From Leptospira sp. (lineage in GTDB: Bacteria > Spirochaetota > Leptospiria > Leptospirales > Leptospiraceae), in NCBI GenBank assembly GCA_027531445.1, contig JAPZRK010000004.1:1-64000 (forward strand): a stretch of DNA of 64,000 nucleotides, in the 5' to 3' direction. Under the pieces are notes generated by a model. It was not told the origin of the DNA. It searched no databases and saw nothing but the letters and a program-made list of their open reading frames with translations. Positions 34,515 through 42,697 of the stretch are shown one piece after another. How positions within the stretch are numbered: position 1 is the stretch's first letter; every line of letters starts with the position of its first letter. The translations under genes and the position numbers were made by a program.

Positions 34515-37454
34515 TTCTAGTTTTAAATCCTTGTTTAATCTAATCACCTGCAAGGCACCCATTCCATAACCCATTGGACCGCGACTATAATAATGAGCCT
34601 CCAACTTGTACGGAAATGCCTTTGGCTTGATTATCCGAAAACACTCGGGACCATAACCATCCGTAATATCCGCGTAAAGTTCTCCTCCAGAAGCCAATTT
34701 TTTTTGACTGTAAAATGCGTGATTTCCCTTCTTATCGTAGATATGAAAATCTACATCATTCGCGTCGGTTTCCCAAACCAAAACAAAACGAACATCTGGA
34801 TCTAAAATTTTCAAATTCAGTTTTTCAAGTTCACCTAACAGAACCTTCTGACTCTCTTTCTCATCTTGTTTGGTTAATGTATAAACTAAGTCTAGGTCAT
34901 CATAAAGAATATCATGTGCATTTAAAAATCTAGATGCAAACTTTGTATTCAAACCCCCATACAAAACCTCAAATGCTTTTTTATACTCTTTGTTTTTTAA
35001 GTAAGCAATCCCAAGCAGATGGTATGTGCTTGGATGATCTGGTCGTTGGGAAAGTGCTTTTTCAAGTGTGTCAATAGATTCATTCCAAGCATTCATCGCC
35101 ATAAGCTTTTCTCCAGCCCACCTGCGGATGTCAGCTCTCATCGGAAAATAATCCACAAAGGAAGTAAAGGCTCGAATCGCATTCTTCCGATCACCTAATG
35201 CAAAATAACTATCGCCCAACGCAAGTAACGCAAGTACATCATCTGGTGAGTTTTTTCTCCAGGCCTCGGCAAATTCAAGTGACTTTAGATTTTCACCAGC
35301 ATTCAAATAGACATAGAATTTTTTAAGATTTCCCATGTGAGGCTCGATTGGAGTCCTTTTTGGAATTTCTATATTTGTGGAGCCATCCAAAGCAACAGAC
35401 TGAACCTGAAATTGATTTCTTTTTGGAACATCGTTTGCTTGGGGATTAACTTCCGTTGGTTTTTGAGTTACTACTTCCTGAGAGGTTTCCTGATTCGAAT
35501 CACCGGATTCTATCTTTGGAGCCGGTGCGGGTCGATTCTCTGTCTCTTCCTCATCAGTATCAGATCGAGATTCACTCTTTTTAACAAGATCTGATTCAGG
35601 TCTTGCCATTTTATCCTTCTGTCTTCTGCGACGAGCCTCTTCCAGCTTTTGCTGGCGCTCTGCCTCTTCCAATTTCCTTTTTTGAACACTCTGTTCGGAA
35701 AGAAACTCATAAGACTGATCCGTCTTGCGATTTAAAACCTCAATTCCATCCAAACCAACTGTCATAATATCTGTTAACGTAAATCTGGTAATTTGGAATC
35801 TGTCATAATCTTCTGCAGTTTCTAAAACAAGAAAAGAAGTAAGAGCACATTGGATGCGATTTTCTATCGAGAGTTCTGTGACCTGCAATCGAATTCCATT
35901 TGCAATGTCAGCATTTTTTTCGAAATTCGCAATATCGAGAAGCCGAGTCATCCTTGCGGCTGTTACCTCTCGATGCAAAAGTATTGGCTCCACTTTTTGT
36001 TCGATTAAGTTTTTGATTTCTTTACCTGAGACATACAATTGAACTGGTTCTTTCTGTAAGGCGGTATTTTTTTGTCCAAAGATAGTAATTGAATCACCAG
36101 ATTGCAAAACACTTTCGCCTTTCGTAAATATCCATTCTGAACCTTTGATTTCGATACTAGGCATTGAGAGGACCGGCAATCGCAATCTTCTTTGGATTTC
36201 CTCTTCTGTTCTTTGCATCGGGATCGAAATTCCATTTTCCTTACCGGAACTGAGTAGAACGCTGATCACTCCCGAATCTTGGTAAGTCGAGGGAACCAAA
36301 ACATCAGTACGAAGCATCCAAGTATATTGCTTCAGAAGTAGTCCAATGTTTTTTGGTTCAACTGTTCCGAAAGTAGGTACACAATCACTTACGATCAATA
36401 GTCGATAGCTACGATCACCGATGACCTTCGACAAGGACTCAAGGGCTCCACTTAAATTGCTTGCTCCCAAAGGCTGGGTTAGGCGTATTTTTTTTAATCC
36501 CTCTTTTCCCACTCCGTATGTTGTGAGTTGGGTATCAAAGCCGAAGATAAAGCTTTCTTTTAATAACAATTGATCGAGAACTTTTTCTAACTTGGAAACT
36601 GTATTCTGAAAATGAAGAGTAGAGGAAGCAGATGTATCGACAAGAACCACCAAGCGATCCAAATCTTTTTGTTCCTTACTTCTTTCAACAAATGGAACCA
36701 TGTTAATAACAAAATCATTGTTATGTTGTATATACGTGTTTTGTTTGGTCTTATGTTCAAAGGTAAAATCAGAATTTGGCTTGAAGTTCTTTTTGTTTAT
36801 AGAAAAGACCTTTCTACTTTGGGCCGTGGCTTCAGTTGCTTCCATTTCACGGATCGATTTTAACTGGAACTCTTCTGGCTCAAACATAACTCGCAGTTTA
36901 AAGTCCTCAATTTTTGGCAATCCAAGAAGAGGAATTGTATGTTTAGGAGGAAACGAATCTAAAGTCGTTGAATATGATAAAACTATTTTTTTATCTGCAT
37001 TGGGAGGTATAGGAAAGATTCTTGCACTGAACTCATTGCCCGCATCCGATTCCAAAAGTGCTGGATCTTGTTTTCTATGCAAAAAGTCTTCATAGACTCT
37101 TGTGGCTTTTTTTCTCTCGACCACTTCCCCTTCTTGCCATTTGTCTCCAATCATCATCGCAAATCTGGCAAGGTGAGCACCTTCGGGGAGAGAGATGCGG
37201 AAACGTCCTTCTCTTTGTCTGGATTCTGGATTGTGAAAGGTAAGTTTGATCTCTGTGAAGGCAAAGATGCCATCTAACACCGTATTGGATTCGTAAGACG
37301 ACAAAATGAGACCAGCACCATCCGAGGATGTGAGTGAAATGGGAGATTCAAGTCCATCGCTCGTTTCCCGAGTTTTGTTTCCGAAAAAACAAAGAATGAT
37401 CATTCCAAGCATTAGGTATATTTTTACTCGAGCTTGGATTTGTTTTCGATTCAT
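34449..37454 (-). CDS. VIT-VWA-TPR protein with DUF2135/YfaP-like C-terminus
   Basis: The ATG at 37452-37454 with a TAGGG about 8 bases upstream gives about 1001 residues. A signal-like hydrophobic segment (IYLMLGMIILCFFG) comes first. A VIT domain follows (about 40-180; LARFAMMIGDKWQEGEVVERKKATRVYEDFLH). A VWA domain with MIDAS DTSASS is near 280-440. Next is a charged, Glu/Arg/Lys-rich coiled linker (EERKLEEAERQQKLEEARRR-like), with Pro/Glu/Thr after it. TPR repeats follow (about 715-840), then the DUF2135/YfaP region (RFVLVWETDANDVDFHIYDK). VIT/VWA proteins bind other proteins and often act in surface or stress assemblies. It is probably exported. Role unknown. Confidence 0.82.
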   Translation of the reverse strand: MNRKQIQARVKIYLMLGMIILCFFGNKTRETSDGLESPISLTSSDGAGLILSSYESNTVLDGIFAFTEIKLTFHNPESRQREGRFRISLPEGAHLARFAMMIGDKWQEGEVVERKKATRVYEDFLHRKQDPALLESDAGNEFSARIFPIPPNADKKIVLSYSTTLDSFPPKHTIPLLGLPKIEDFKLRVMFEPEEFQLKSIREMEATEATAQSRKVFSINKKNFKPNSDFTFEHKTKQNTYIQHNNDFVINMVPFVERSKEQKDLDRLVVLVDTSASSTLHFQNTVSKLEKVLDQLLLKESFIFGFDTQLTTYGVGKEGLKKIRLTQPLGASNLSGALESLSKVIGDRSYRLLIVSDCVPTFGTVEPKNIGLLLKQYTWMLRTDVLVPSTYQDSGVISVLLSSGKENGISIPMQRTEEEIQRRLRLPVLSMPSIEIKGSEWIFTKGESVLQSGDSITIFGQKNTALQKEPVQLYVSGKEIKNLIEQKVEPILLHREVTAARMTRLLDIANFEKNADIANGIRLQVTELSIENRIQCALTSFLVLETAEDYDRFQITRFTLTDIMTVGLDGIEVLNRKTDQSYEFLSEQSVQKRKLEEAERQQKLEEARRRRQKDKMARPESDLVKKSESRSDTDEEETENRPAPAPKIESGDSNQETSQEVVTQKPTEVNPQANDVPKRNQFQVQSVALDGSTNIEIPKRTPIEPHMGNLKKFYVYLNAGENLKSLEFAEAWRKNSPDDVLALLALGDSYFALGDRKNAIRAFTSFVDYFPMRADIRRWAGEKLMAMNAWNESIDTLEKALSQRPDHPSTYHLLGIAYLKNKEYKKAFEVLYGGLNTKFASRFLNAHDILYDDLDLVYTLTKQDEKESQKVLLGELEKLNLKILDPDVRFVLVWETDANDVDFHIYDKKGNHAFYSQKKLASGGELYADITDGYGPECFRIIKPKAFPYKLEAHYYSRGPMGYGMGALQVIRLNKDLKLELEVRNFVIMNDGAYIDLGIVK

Positions 37455-37521
37455 AAAGACTACCCTAGGTTCCATTTTAAAGAACTGGATAAAAATTCTT
37501 CACTTTTATTGCAAAAGCTCC

Positions 37522-37562
37522 AAAAAAGCCCCTCTCTAAAGATTGCTCTCTAAAAAGGGGCC
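37522..37562 (-). terminator. Rho-independent terminator after the distal flagellin gene
   Basis: Read on the minus strand, a stem begins with GCCCCT pairing to AGGGGC, extends with several more T-A and T-G pairs to about 11 pairs, and is followed directly by TTTTTT. It lies 34 bases past the flagellin stop at 37596. Confidence 0.8.
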
Positions 37563-37595
37563 AGTGTTCAAGACAACTCTTGCAGAACTACGATC

Positions 37596-38438
37596 TTATA
37601 CGTTAGATAAGAGTCGCATTACAGAATTTGATCGAACATTTGATTGCGCGAGCATCGCCGTACCGCTTTGCACCAGAATTTGTTTCGTGGTAAACGCAAC
37701 CATCTCTTCAGCCATATCCGCGTCTCTGATCCTTGATTCGGATGCTTGCATATTTTCATACGCACCCATGAGACCTTTCGCAGTACTTTCGAGTCTATTT
37801 TGGTAGGCTCCCATGTCTGCTCTTTGTTTCATGATCCTTGTCAAGGCATAATCAGAAAGTGCGATCGCCGCATCAGCCTTTCCAGGTGTAGAGAGCGAGA
37901 GTGTCGCTCTGTCCATCTTTAAAGACTTAGCTGTCATAGTTCCAATATAGAATCTTTCTCTTTGGTTAGAGTTGGATCCCATTTGAAACCACATCGACGC
38001 CTTTTTTGATCCTCGAGCAAAATCACCTTCAAACAGTTTAAACTTGTTAAACTCTGCTTGAGAAGCAACTCTATCGAGCTCATCCACTAGCGCAGATACT
38101 TCTACCTGCACGAGCTGCCTGTCCTCTGGGGTGTAGATTCCGTTAGCTGTCTGAACAGCAAGAGTACGAATTCTCTGAACAATTTCAGACGACTGATTGA
38201 GGTAACCCTCAGCAGTCGAGATGAAACTGATCCCATCTTCCGTATTTCTCTCTGCCTGACGCAAACCACGAATTTGTGATCGTAGTTTTTCCGAAACCGC
38301 AAGTCCAGAAGCATCGTCCCCAGCCTGGTTTATCCGTTGGCCGGTTGACAGATTCCTCATGGTCTTGTCTACATCCCATTGTGTAAACTTGAGAGAGCGA
38401 TGTGATTGAATCGCGCTCATGTTGTGATTGATAATCAT
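37596..38438 (-). CDS. FlaB-type flagellin (copy 1, distal)
   Basis: This 280-residue flagellin builds the core of the periplasmic flagellar filament. The N-terminal helical domain has MIINHNMSAIQSHRSLK and RINQAGDDASGLAVSEKLRSQIRGL, and the C-terminal domain has SRIRDADMAEEMVAFTTKQILVQSGTAMLAQSN. As in other spirochaetes, the exposed central D2/D3 domain is missing. It is clearly more diverged from the neighbouring copy in the middle (residues 165-215) than at the ends. Spacing of 200 bases from the other flagellin gene leaves room for its own leader. An AGGAG lies about 10 bases before the ATG. Which of the several FlaB paralogues it is cannot be said. Confidence 0.93.
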   Translation of the reverse strand: MIINHNMSAIQSHRSLKFTQWDVDKTMRNLSTGQRINQAGDDASGLAVSEKLRSQIRGLRQAERNTEDGISFISTAEGYLNQSSEIVQRIRTLAVQTANGIYTPEDRQLVQVEVSALVDELDRVASQAEFNKFKLFEGDFARGSKKASMWFQMGSNSNQRERFYIGTMTAKSLKMDRATLSLSTPGKADAAIALSDYALTRIMKQRADMGAYQNRLESTAKGLMGAYENMQASESRIRDADMAEEMVAFTTKQILVQSGTAMLAQSNVRSNSVMRLLSNV

Positions 38439-38486
38439 TGGCCTACACTCCTTTGTGTATTACCAAGAACGGTTAGCCGCTCTTAG

Positions 38487-38505
38487 CCGGACAATCCCTG
38501 TCCGG
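38487..38505. repeat. Hairpin in the leader of the distal flagellin gene
   Basis: CCGGACA / TGTCCGG is a perfect 7-base stem with a 5-base loop in the 200-base gap between the two flagellin genes. It lies upstream of the 38438 start, in the untranslated leader on the minus strand. No T-run follows. It may control or stabilise the flagellin mRNA. Confidence 0.5.
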
Positions 38506-38601
38506 TGTCAAGGATGAGCTTTTCACATTGCCACCTGGCAGGAAAGGCCGGCTGATTATCTAATTACAACTCTAAAGTTACACTACCCTCTATTGAATCA
38601 T

Positions 38602-38629
38602 ATCGTCTCACCAAAAGGCATGAGACGAT
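38602..38629 (-). terminator. Hairpin following the proximal flagellin gene
   Basis: A perfect 9-base stem ATCGTCTCA / TGAGACGAT with a 10-base loop starts 10 bases after the stop of the 38639 flagellin gene on the minus strand. No T-run follows in that direction, so it may stabilise the 3' end or attenuate read-through rather than stop it fully. Confidence 0.5.
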
Positions 38630-38638
38630 TCTTCTTAT

Positions 38639-39484
38639 TTATCGAAGGAGAGACAGTACGCCTTGTGGTCTGACATTTGCCTGTGCGAGCATTGCAGTTC
38701 CAGATTGGATTAAAATCTGGTTCTTAGTGAACGCAACGGTCTCTTCTGCCATATCCACATCGCGGATTCTAGATTCAGATGCTTGTGTATTTTCATATGC
38801 ATTCATGAGACCCTTTGCAGTGTGCTCCATGCGATTGAAATATGCACCAAGGTTAGCTCTTTGTTTGCTAATCTTGTGTAGCGCTTCGTCTAGTGTTCCG
38901 ATTGCTTCATTGGCTTTGTCTGCCGTAGACAGAGTTAGCAATACATTGTTTTGACCTTTCATTCCAAGTGACTTGGAAGTCATAGTCGCAATATACACTC
39001 TTTCTCTTTGGTGCTGGTTTGGTCCTACGTGAAACCACATAGAAGCCGCGCGAGAACCACGAGCAAAGTCACCTTGTAACAAATTCATTCTGTTGAATTC
39101 TGCTTGAGAAGCAATACGGTCCACCTCATCGATGAGCTGTGATACTTCTACTTGGATCGTTTGTCGGTCTTCGTCAGTATAGATACCGTTAGATGACTGG
39201 ATTGCTAACACACGAATTCTTTGGATGATATCATTCGTTTCTTGAAGGAAACCTTCAGTAGTTTGAATCATGCTCATACCGTCTTCGGTGTTGCGCTCAG
39301 CCATTCTAAGGCCATTCACTTGTGATCTCATTTTTTCAGAGACTGCAAGTCCGGATGCATCGTCAGCGGCGCTGTTAATGCGGATACCTGAAGAGAGTTT
39401 CGACATGTTTTTCGAAACTTCTTCGTTTTGGAATTTGAGCACGCGGTGGGAGTTAATCGCGGCTATATTGTGATTTATGATCAT
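38639..39484 (-). CDS. FlaB-type flagellin (copy 2, proximal)
   Basis: This 281-residue flagellin core protein has both conserved terminal domains: MIINHNIAAINSHRVLK, GIRINSAADDASGLAVSEKMRSQVNGL at the N-terminus, and SRIRDVDMAEETVAFTKNQILIQSGTAMLAQAN at the C-terminus. The central variable domain is lacking, as expected for periplasmic flagella. A very strong AAGGAGG lies 6 bases before the ATG, suggesting high expression. It sits upstream of the second copy with the same orientation. A leader of about 160 bases with a GAGGG/CCCTC hairpin is present; I did not find the flagellar sigma-28 consensus in it. Confidence 0.94.
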   Translation of the reverse strand: MIINHNIAAINSHRVLKFQNEEVSKNMSKLSSGIRINSAADDASGLAVSEKMRSQVNGLRMAERNTEDGMSMIQTTEGFLQETNDIIQRIRVLAIQSSNGIYTDEDRQTIQVEVSQLIDEVDRIASQAEFNRMNLLQGDFARGSRAASMWFHVGPNQHQRERVYIATMTSKSLGMKGQNNVLLTLSTADKANEAIGTLDEALHKISKQRANLGAYFNRMEHTAKGLMNAYENTQASESRIRDVDMAEETVAFTKNQILIQSGTAMLAQANVRPQGVLSLLR

Positions 39485-39706
39485 TGGTTTCCTCCTTGAA
39501 ACTTGTTGATCGTTAAAGAGGGAGAATCCTTTCCCCCTCTCTGGTTTTTTGTGTCTGGTTTTTAGGCCCTTGCGCGCCCAAAATTCTATATTACTTCCCT
39601 TAGAGTGTCGGAGGTTGGAGTTAGGAAATTAATCTGACGATTTGGATATGATTTTACAATATTTTGCAATTAATCAGCAATTTTTGGCTTATTTTGATCA
39701 CTTTAG

Positions 39707-39732
39707 CACTTTATTTTTTTTAAAAAAAAGTG
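39707..39732. terminator. Possible bidirectional A/T hairpin
   Basis: CACTTTATTTT and AAAAAAAAGTG pair over 11 positions with one mismatch around a TTTT loop. The T-run/A-run layout could end transcription from either side and insulate the flagellin gene from the toxin-antitoxin genes. No gene is known to end here, so it stays tentative. Confidence 0.3.
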
Positions 39733-39834
39733 TAAATTTATTCCATTACGATGATCGACGAAACAGAAAATTCCTTAAGGACTTTTCTGATAAATTGGTC
39801 TTTTTAAGGGAAAACACTGAAAATTCGGGCATTT

Positions 39835-39852
39835 TAGCATTTGACAATGCTA
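39835..39852. promoter_or_regulatory. Inverted repeat overlapping a TTGACA box upstream of vapB, possible operator
   Basis: TAGCATT (39835-39841) and AATGCTA (39846-39852) are perfect 7-base arms around TGAC. The consensus -35 sequence TTGACA (39841-39846) is embedded in it. A -10 box 17 bases away would be CTACAT (39864-39869), a weak match. Toxin-antitoxin operons are usually autorepressed at such repeats. Confidence 0.5.
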
Positions 39853-39875
39853 TACACCTATATCTACATGTGACT

Positions 39876-40142
39876 ATGCACAAAGTAAATGCATTAGAAG
39901 TCCGCAATGCCTTTGGTTCTGTTCTCGAACTTTTAAATAAAAATGAGGGACCCATCCTGATCGAAAAAAACCGTTTAGAAGTGGCGGTACTTATATCGAT
40001 GGAAGACTTTAAAATTAGATTTTTAGATGTTTTGGCAAAAGAGGAAAGGGATCAGGTGATCTCGGAGCTAAAGAAATCTCGGGTTCACACCTCAAAAGAT
40101 ACGACCACTTTACTTCGTGAGATCCGTTATGGTAATCCTTGA
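39876..40142 (+). CDS. Phd/YefM-like antitoxin (VapB-type partner)
   Basis: The ATG at 39876 gives 88 residues: MHKVNALEVRNAFGSVLELL, then IEKNRLEVAVLISMEDFKIR. This is the Phd/YefM antitoxin start: an N-terminal DNA-binding fold and a longer C-terminal tail that would bind the toxin. No ribosome binding site is visible, so translation may be leaderless or weak. The frame is open to 39642 upstream, but no homology is seen there. It overlaps the PIN-domain gene by 14 bases, which is typical for toxin-antitoxin pairs. Confidence 0.78.
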   Translation: MHKVNALEVRNAFGSVLELLNKNEGPILIEKNRLEVAVLISMEDFKIRFLDVLAKEERDQVISELKKSRVHTSKDTTTLLREIRYGNP

Positions 40143-40539
40143 TGCGTCCATCGCAGTAAAATGGTTTGTCGACGAAAACGAATCTGATTTAGCAATTTCG
40201 GTTTTAGAGGAATTACTATATTCTCCCAAGGATTTTGCAGTTCCTGAACTTTTCTTCTACGAAATCCACTCCGTGTTACATAAAATTCCTGAAATTGATG
40301 TGCATCACATAACGCAATTTACAGATCGATTACAAGTATCTGGACTAAGACGATTTCCCATGACACCTGAACTTTGGGGATTGACTCAATTTTTTTTAAA
40401 ATACGGCATATCTAGTTATGATGCTAGTTATGCCGCTCTTGCCAGGTTTCTTTCGGGCCATTGGCTGACTGCTGATTTGAAAGCACATAAGTCTTTAAAA
40501 AAAGAAAAGATCAGCACTCTACTCTCCGATTGGAAATGA
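40129..40539 (+). CDS. PIN-domain toxin (VapC-type ribonuclease)
   Basis: This 136-residue PIN-domain protein has the acidic residues for Mg-dependent RNA cleavage: Asp in MVILDASIAVKW, Glu in PELFFYEI, Asp in SSYDASYAALA and Asp in LTADLKAH. VapC toxins cut tRNA or rRNA; the target cannot be inferred. I chose the ATG at 40129; a GTG at 40117 adds four residues without a better ribosome binding site. The end is separated from the convergent FHA gene by 12 bases, with a 7-base inverted repeat across the junction. Confidence 0.85.
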   Translation: MVILDASIAVKWFVDENESDLAISVLEELLYSPKDFAVPELFFYEIHSVLHKIPEIDVHHITQFTDRLQVSGLRRFPMTPELWGLTQFFLKYGISSYDASYAALARFLSGHWLTADLKAHKSLKKEKISTLLSDWK

Positions 40540-40544
40540 GTTTT

Positions 40545-40562
40545 TAGAGAACTATTTCTCTA
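40545..40562. repeat. 7-base inverted repeat at the vapC/FHA 3' junction
   Basis: TAGAGAA (40545-40551) and TTCTCTA (40556-40562) form a perfect stem with a CTAT loop. The repeat spans the junction between the convergent vapC and FHA genes and includes the FHA stop codon. No T-run follows on either strand, so it is at best a weak terminator. Confidence 0.4.
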
Positions 40563-40866
40563 CCACACGAAAGATCTTTTTGCCAATGCGAAACTGATCA
40601 CCCGATTTTAAGGTGTAAGGTTCTGTGATTCGCACAAAGACTCCATTTTTGCTATTCAAATCTTCGATACGAATGCTCTCATCTGTGGTTGTTATCAAAC
40701 AATGGATGCGACTCACCGACGGATCGTCGAGAATGTAATCTCCTTGAGCGCGTCCCATAGCCAGTTCGTTTGAAAAGCTAATCTCCTCACGACAATTTCC
40801 CTCTCCATCAATGGATTGGAGTCGATAGGTCTTTTTGCTATTTTTGATCGGGAAATCGTCTACCAT
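40552..40866 (-). CDS. FHA-domain protein
   Basis: From the ATG at 40864-40866 this is a 104-residue protein made of little more than one FHA domain: MGRAQGDYILDDPSVSRIHCLI and IEDLNSKNGVFVR, with Arg, Ser, His and Asn in the phosphothreonine-binding positions. FHA domains bind phosphothreonine peptides. With no other domain, it is probably an adaptor for a Ser/Thr kinase encoded elsewhere. A TTG start at 40878 would add four residues. No ribosome binding site stands out. It stands alone between the toxin and the DUF2339 gene. Confidence 0.85.
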   Translation of the reverse strand: MVDDFPIKNSKKTYRLQSIDGEGNCREEISFSNELAMGRAQGDYILDDPSVSRIHCLITTTDESIRIEDLNSKNGVFVRITEPYTLKSGDQFRIGKKIFRVVEK

Positions 40867-40966
40867 TGCTATACACAACGTCGGTGAAAATTTACGATCC
40901 CTTGAACTATGTTTTTTTGTCGAAAATGGCTATGCACCGCCAAGATATAGATAGAAATTTTGATTA

Positions 40967-42697
40967 ATGGCAGATAAGCCCCTATCTCAAAAACAAATTC
41001 TTGCTCGAATTGAGTCTATCGAGACTGAACTCATCCAATTAAAAGCCGAAGTAAATCGTTGGCAAAAAAGTTCTGCCAAGGTCGAATCGCAAGCCATTTC
41101 ACCCTCTTCCCAACCAACTGATCAAGTGGTCAAACCTGAATTCGCAAGTAAAACACAGAGTGCATTTTCAATTCTGAAGTGGGAATCTTTCCTCGGCGAA
41201 AATCTTTTTATCAAACTCGGATTGCTCACGATGCTCCTCGGGGCTATCTGGTTTATCAATTTAGCATTTGAGCAGTATTGGATCAATGAATCCGTTCGGA
41301 TTTGGATGGGCCTAACACTTGGTAGTGCGATTGTCTATCTTGGTCTCCGACTCATCAAAGATTGGCCACTGATCGGACCATCTCTTGCTGGTACGGGTGT
41401 TTCACTCATTTTTGTGTCTTATTTTCTTGGATACTTTTTGTATGATCTTTACAACATTCAGACCACATTCATTGGGCTCAGCCTATTGAGTCTTTTTACT
41501 ATATCGTTCTCGTATTTAATTCGAAATGAAGTGGTCTTTGGCTTTGGAATTCTGGGTGCCTTTCTAGTACCCGCCTTACTTTCAACTGGTGAAAATTCCT
41601 ATCAATTTTTATTCTTATATCTTTTGGTATGGAATCTTCTCTTTTTAATGATTTCAAAAGTGACTCAATGGAGAATTACCCCCTTACTCCTGCTTGCTGG
41701 AAATCATTTGATGTTCGGAGGATGGGCAGTTGAAAAATTAGAAAATTCAAGTTGGGAGATTCCTCTCCTTTTTCAATCTGGTATTTTTTTGATTTTTCTT
41801 TACCGAGAACACGTGCTTGTTCCCAGAATTTCAAAATCAGACCAAACATTCTCTTTGGTTACGGTAAGTGCTACTCTTCTCTTTGGTTTTTCACAATGCT
41901 ATTACATTTCTACCGTGTTCTTCCCATTGTTTACGAACGCACTGCTCGTCACTATGGTTTTAGTTTATTATTCGTTTTTATATCGAACATTTACAAAAGT
42001 AAAAGAATCAGAATCGGCTATTCATGATTTGTTTATCGGTGGGGTCGGACTTATAGGTATGGTCTTTGTTTTGGCGACTCTCGTCATTGGATTTGAGGGA
42101 AGAATGTTATCCCTTGGAACCTTTGCTTTTGCAATTCTTTTGGGATTTCTCGGAACAAAATTAAGGCAATCTCCAATTTACTTCTTTTCCTATCTATTTT
42201 GGATCTATGGTTTGTTGAATCTCATTTACGTTCAGTTTGTTCTTTCCGATACAAACTGGATTTTTCTAAATTCAAACTTTGTCTTATATGTATTTGCATC
42301 CGCTCTATTATTTCAATTGGGTCGAATGGGGAACGATTTAGAATTTTCTAAACTATTCCTTGGAACGGCCTTTCCTGTTCTACTCCTTGGGACATTTGGG
42401 GAAGTAAGTGGGCACGTAAGCGATGAATTTATAATTCTGGGCTATACGTCCGTTTTGGGATTCTATGGATTTACTTTTACAGTATTTAGTTTCATCAAAT
42501 CCAATCAACAAATCCGAAAGATCGGTCTTTTTTGCCTCGGGATCGTAATATGCAAGTTATACTTATATGATTTTTGGAATATGGGAATGATTGCACGAAT
42601 ACTCGCTGGATTCGGGCTAGGTGCCGCTCTAGTGATCACTGGAATCATCTACAACCGTCAAAACAAAAATAAAATTCAAAACAAGGACCAAACATGA
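40967..42697 (+). CDS. DUF2339 polytopic membrane protein
   Basis: This 576-residue protein has a coiled-coil-like N-terminus (IESIETELIQLKAEVNRWQ), then a Ser/Gln-rich linker and about 14 to 16 membrane segments. The first membrane helices contain FLGENLFIKLGLLTMLLGAIWF, the recognisable DUF2339 start (xxGxxxLxxLGxxxLxxGxxFL), and VYLGLRLI. Function is unknown. It overlaps the following gene by 4 bases. In other bacteria DUF2339 genes are found beside DUF3999 genes, as here. Confidence 0.83.
   Translation: MADKPLSQKQILARIESIETELIQLKAEVNRWQKSSAKVESQAISPSSQPTDQVVKPEFASKTQSAFSILKWESFLGENLFIKLGLLTMLLGAIWFINLAFEQYWINESVRIWMGLTLGSAIVYLGLRLIKDWPLIGPSLAGTGVSLIFVSYFLGYFLYDLYNIQTTFIGLSLLSLFTISFSYLIRNEVVFGFGILGAFLVPALLSTGENSYQFLFLYLLVWNLLFLMISKVTQWRITPLLLLAGNHLMFGGWAVEKLENSSWEIPLLFQSGIFLIFLYREHVLVPRISKSDQTFSLVTVSATLLFGFSQCYYISTVFFPLFTNALLVTMVLVYYSFLYRTFTKVKESESAIHDLFIGGVGLIGMVFVLATLVIGFEGRMLSLGTFAFAILLGFLGTKLRQSPIYFFSYLFWIYGLLNLIYVQFVLSDTNWIFLNSNFVLYVFASALLFQLGRMGNDLEFSKLFLGTAFPVLLLGTFGEVSGHVSDEFIILGYTSVLGFYGFTFTVFSFIKSNQQIRKIGLFCLGIVICKLYLYDFWNMGMIARILAGFGLGAALVITGIIYNRQNKNKIQNKDQT

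Larger units (their letters stand above)
39485..39875. other. 391-base intergenic region: flagellin leader and vapBC upstream region
   Basis: The left part carries the minus-strand flagellin leader with a GAGGG(G)/CCCTC hairpin near 39516-39540 and the AAGGAGG site. The middle (about 39640-39740) is very AT-rich and contains a near-perfect hairpin of T and A runs at 39707-39732. The right part carries the 7-base inverted repeat and TTGACA before the antitoxin gene. Part of it is open in the plus-strand frame (39642-39875), but I saw no domain in that translation. Confidence 0.6.

Noticed and set aside
38440..38520. TTGACA in the flagellin leader as a sigma-70 promoter (minus strand)
   Set aside because: The element 17 bases on is GGCTAA, a poor -10 box, and the spacer is filled by the CCGGACA hairpin. 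Not convincing.
39485..39640. Sigma-28 promoter (TAAA, 15 bases, GCCGATAA) before the flagellin genes
   Set aside because: I read both flagellin leaders and found no good match.
39642..39875. Upstream in-frame extension of the antitoxin gene (78 codons)
   Set aside because: The translation is a run of Phe, Leu, Lys and Asn residues with no domain, and the region contains an A/T hairpin and the probable operator. Antitoxin homology begins at the ATG at 39876.
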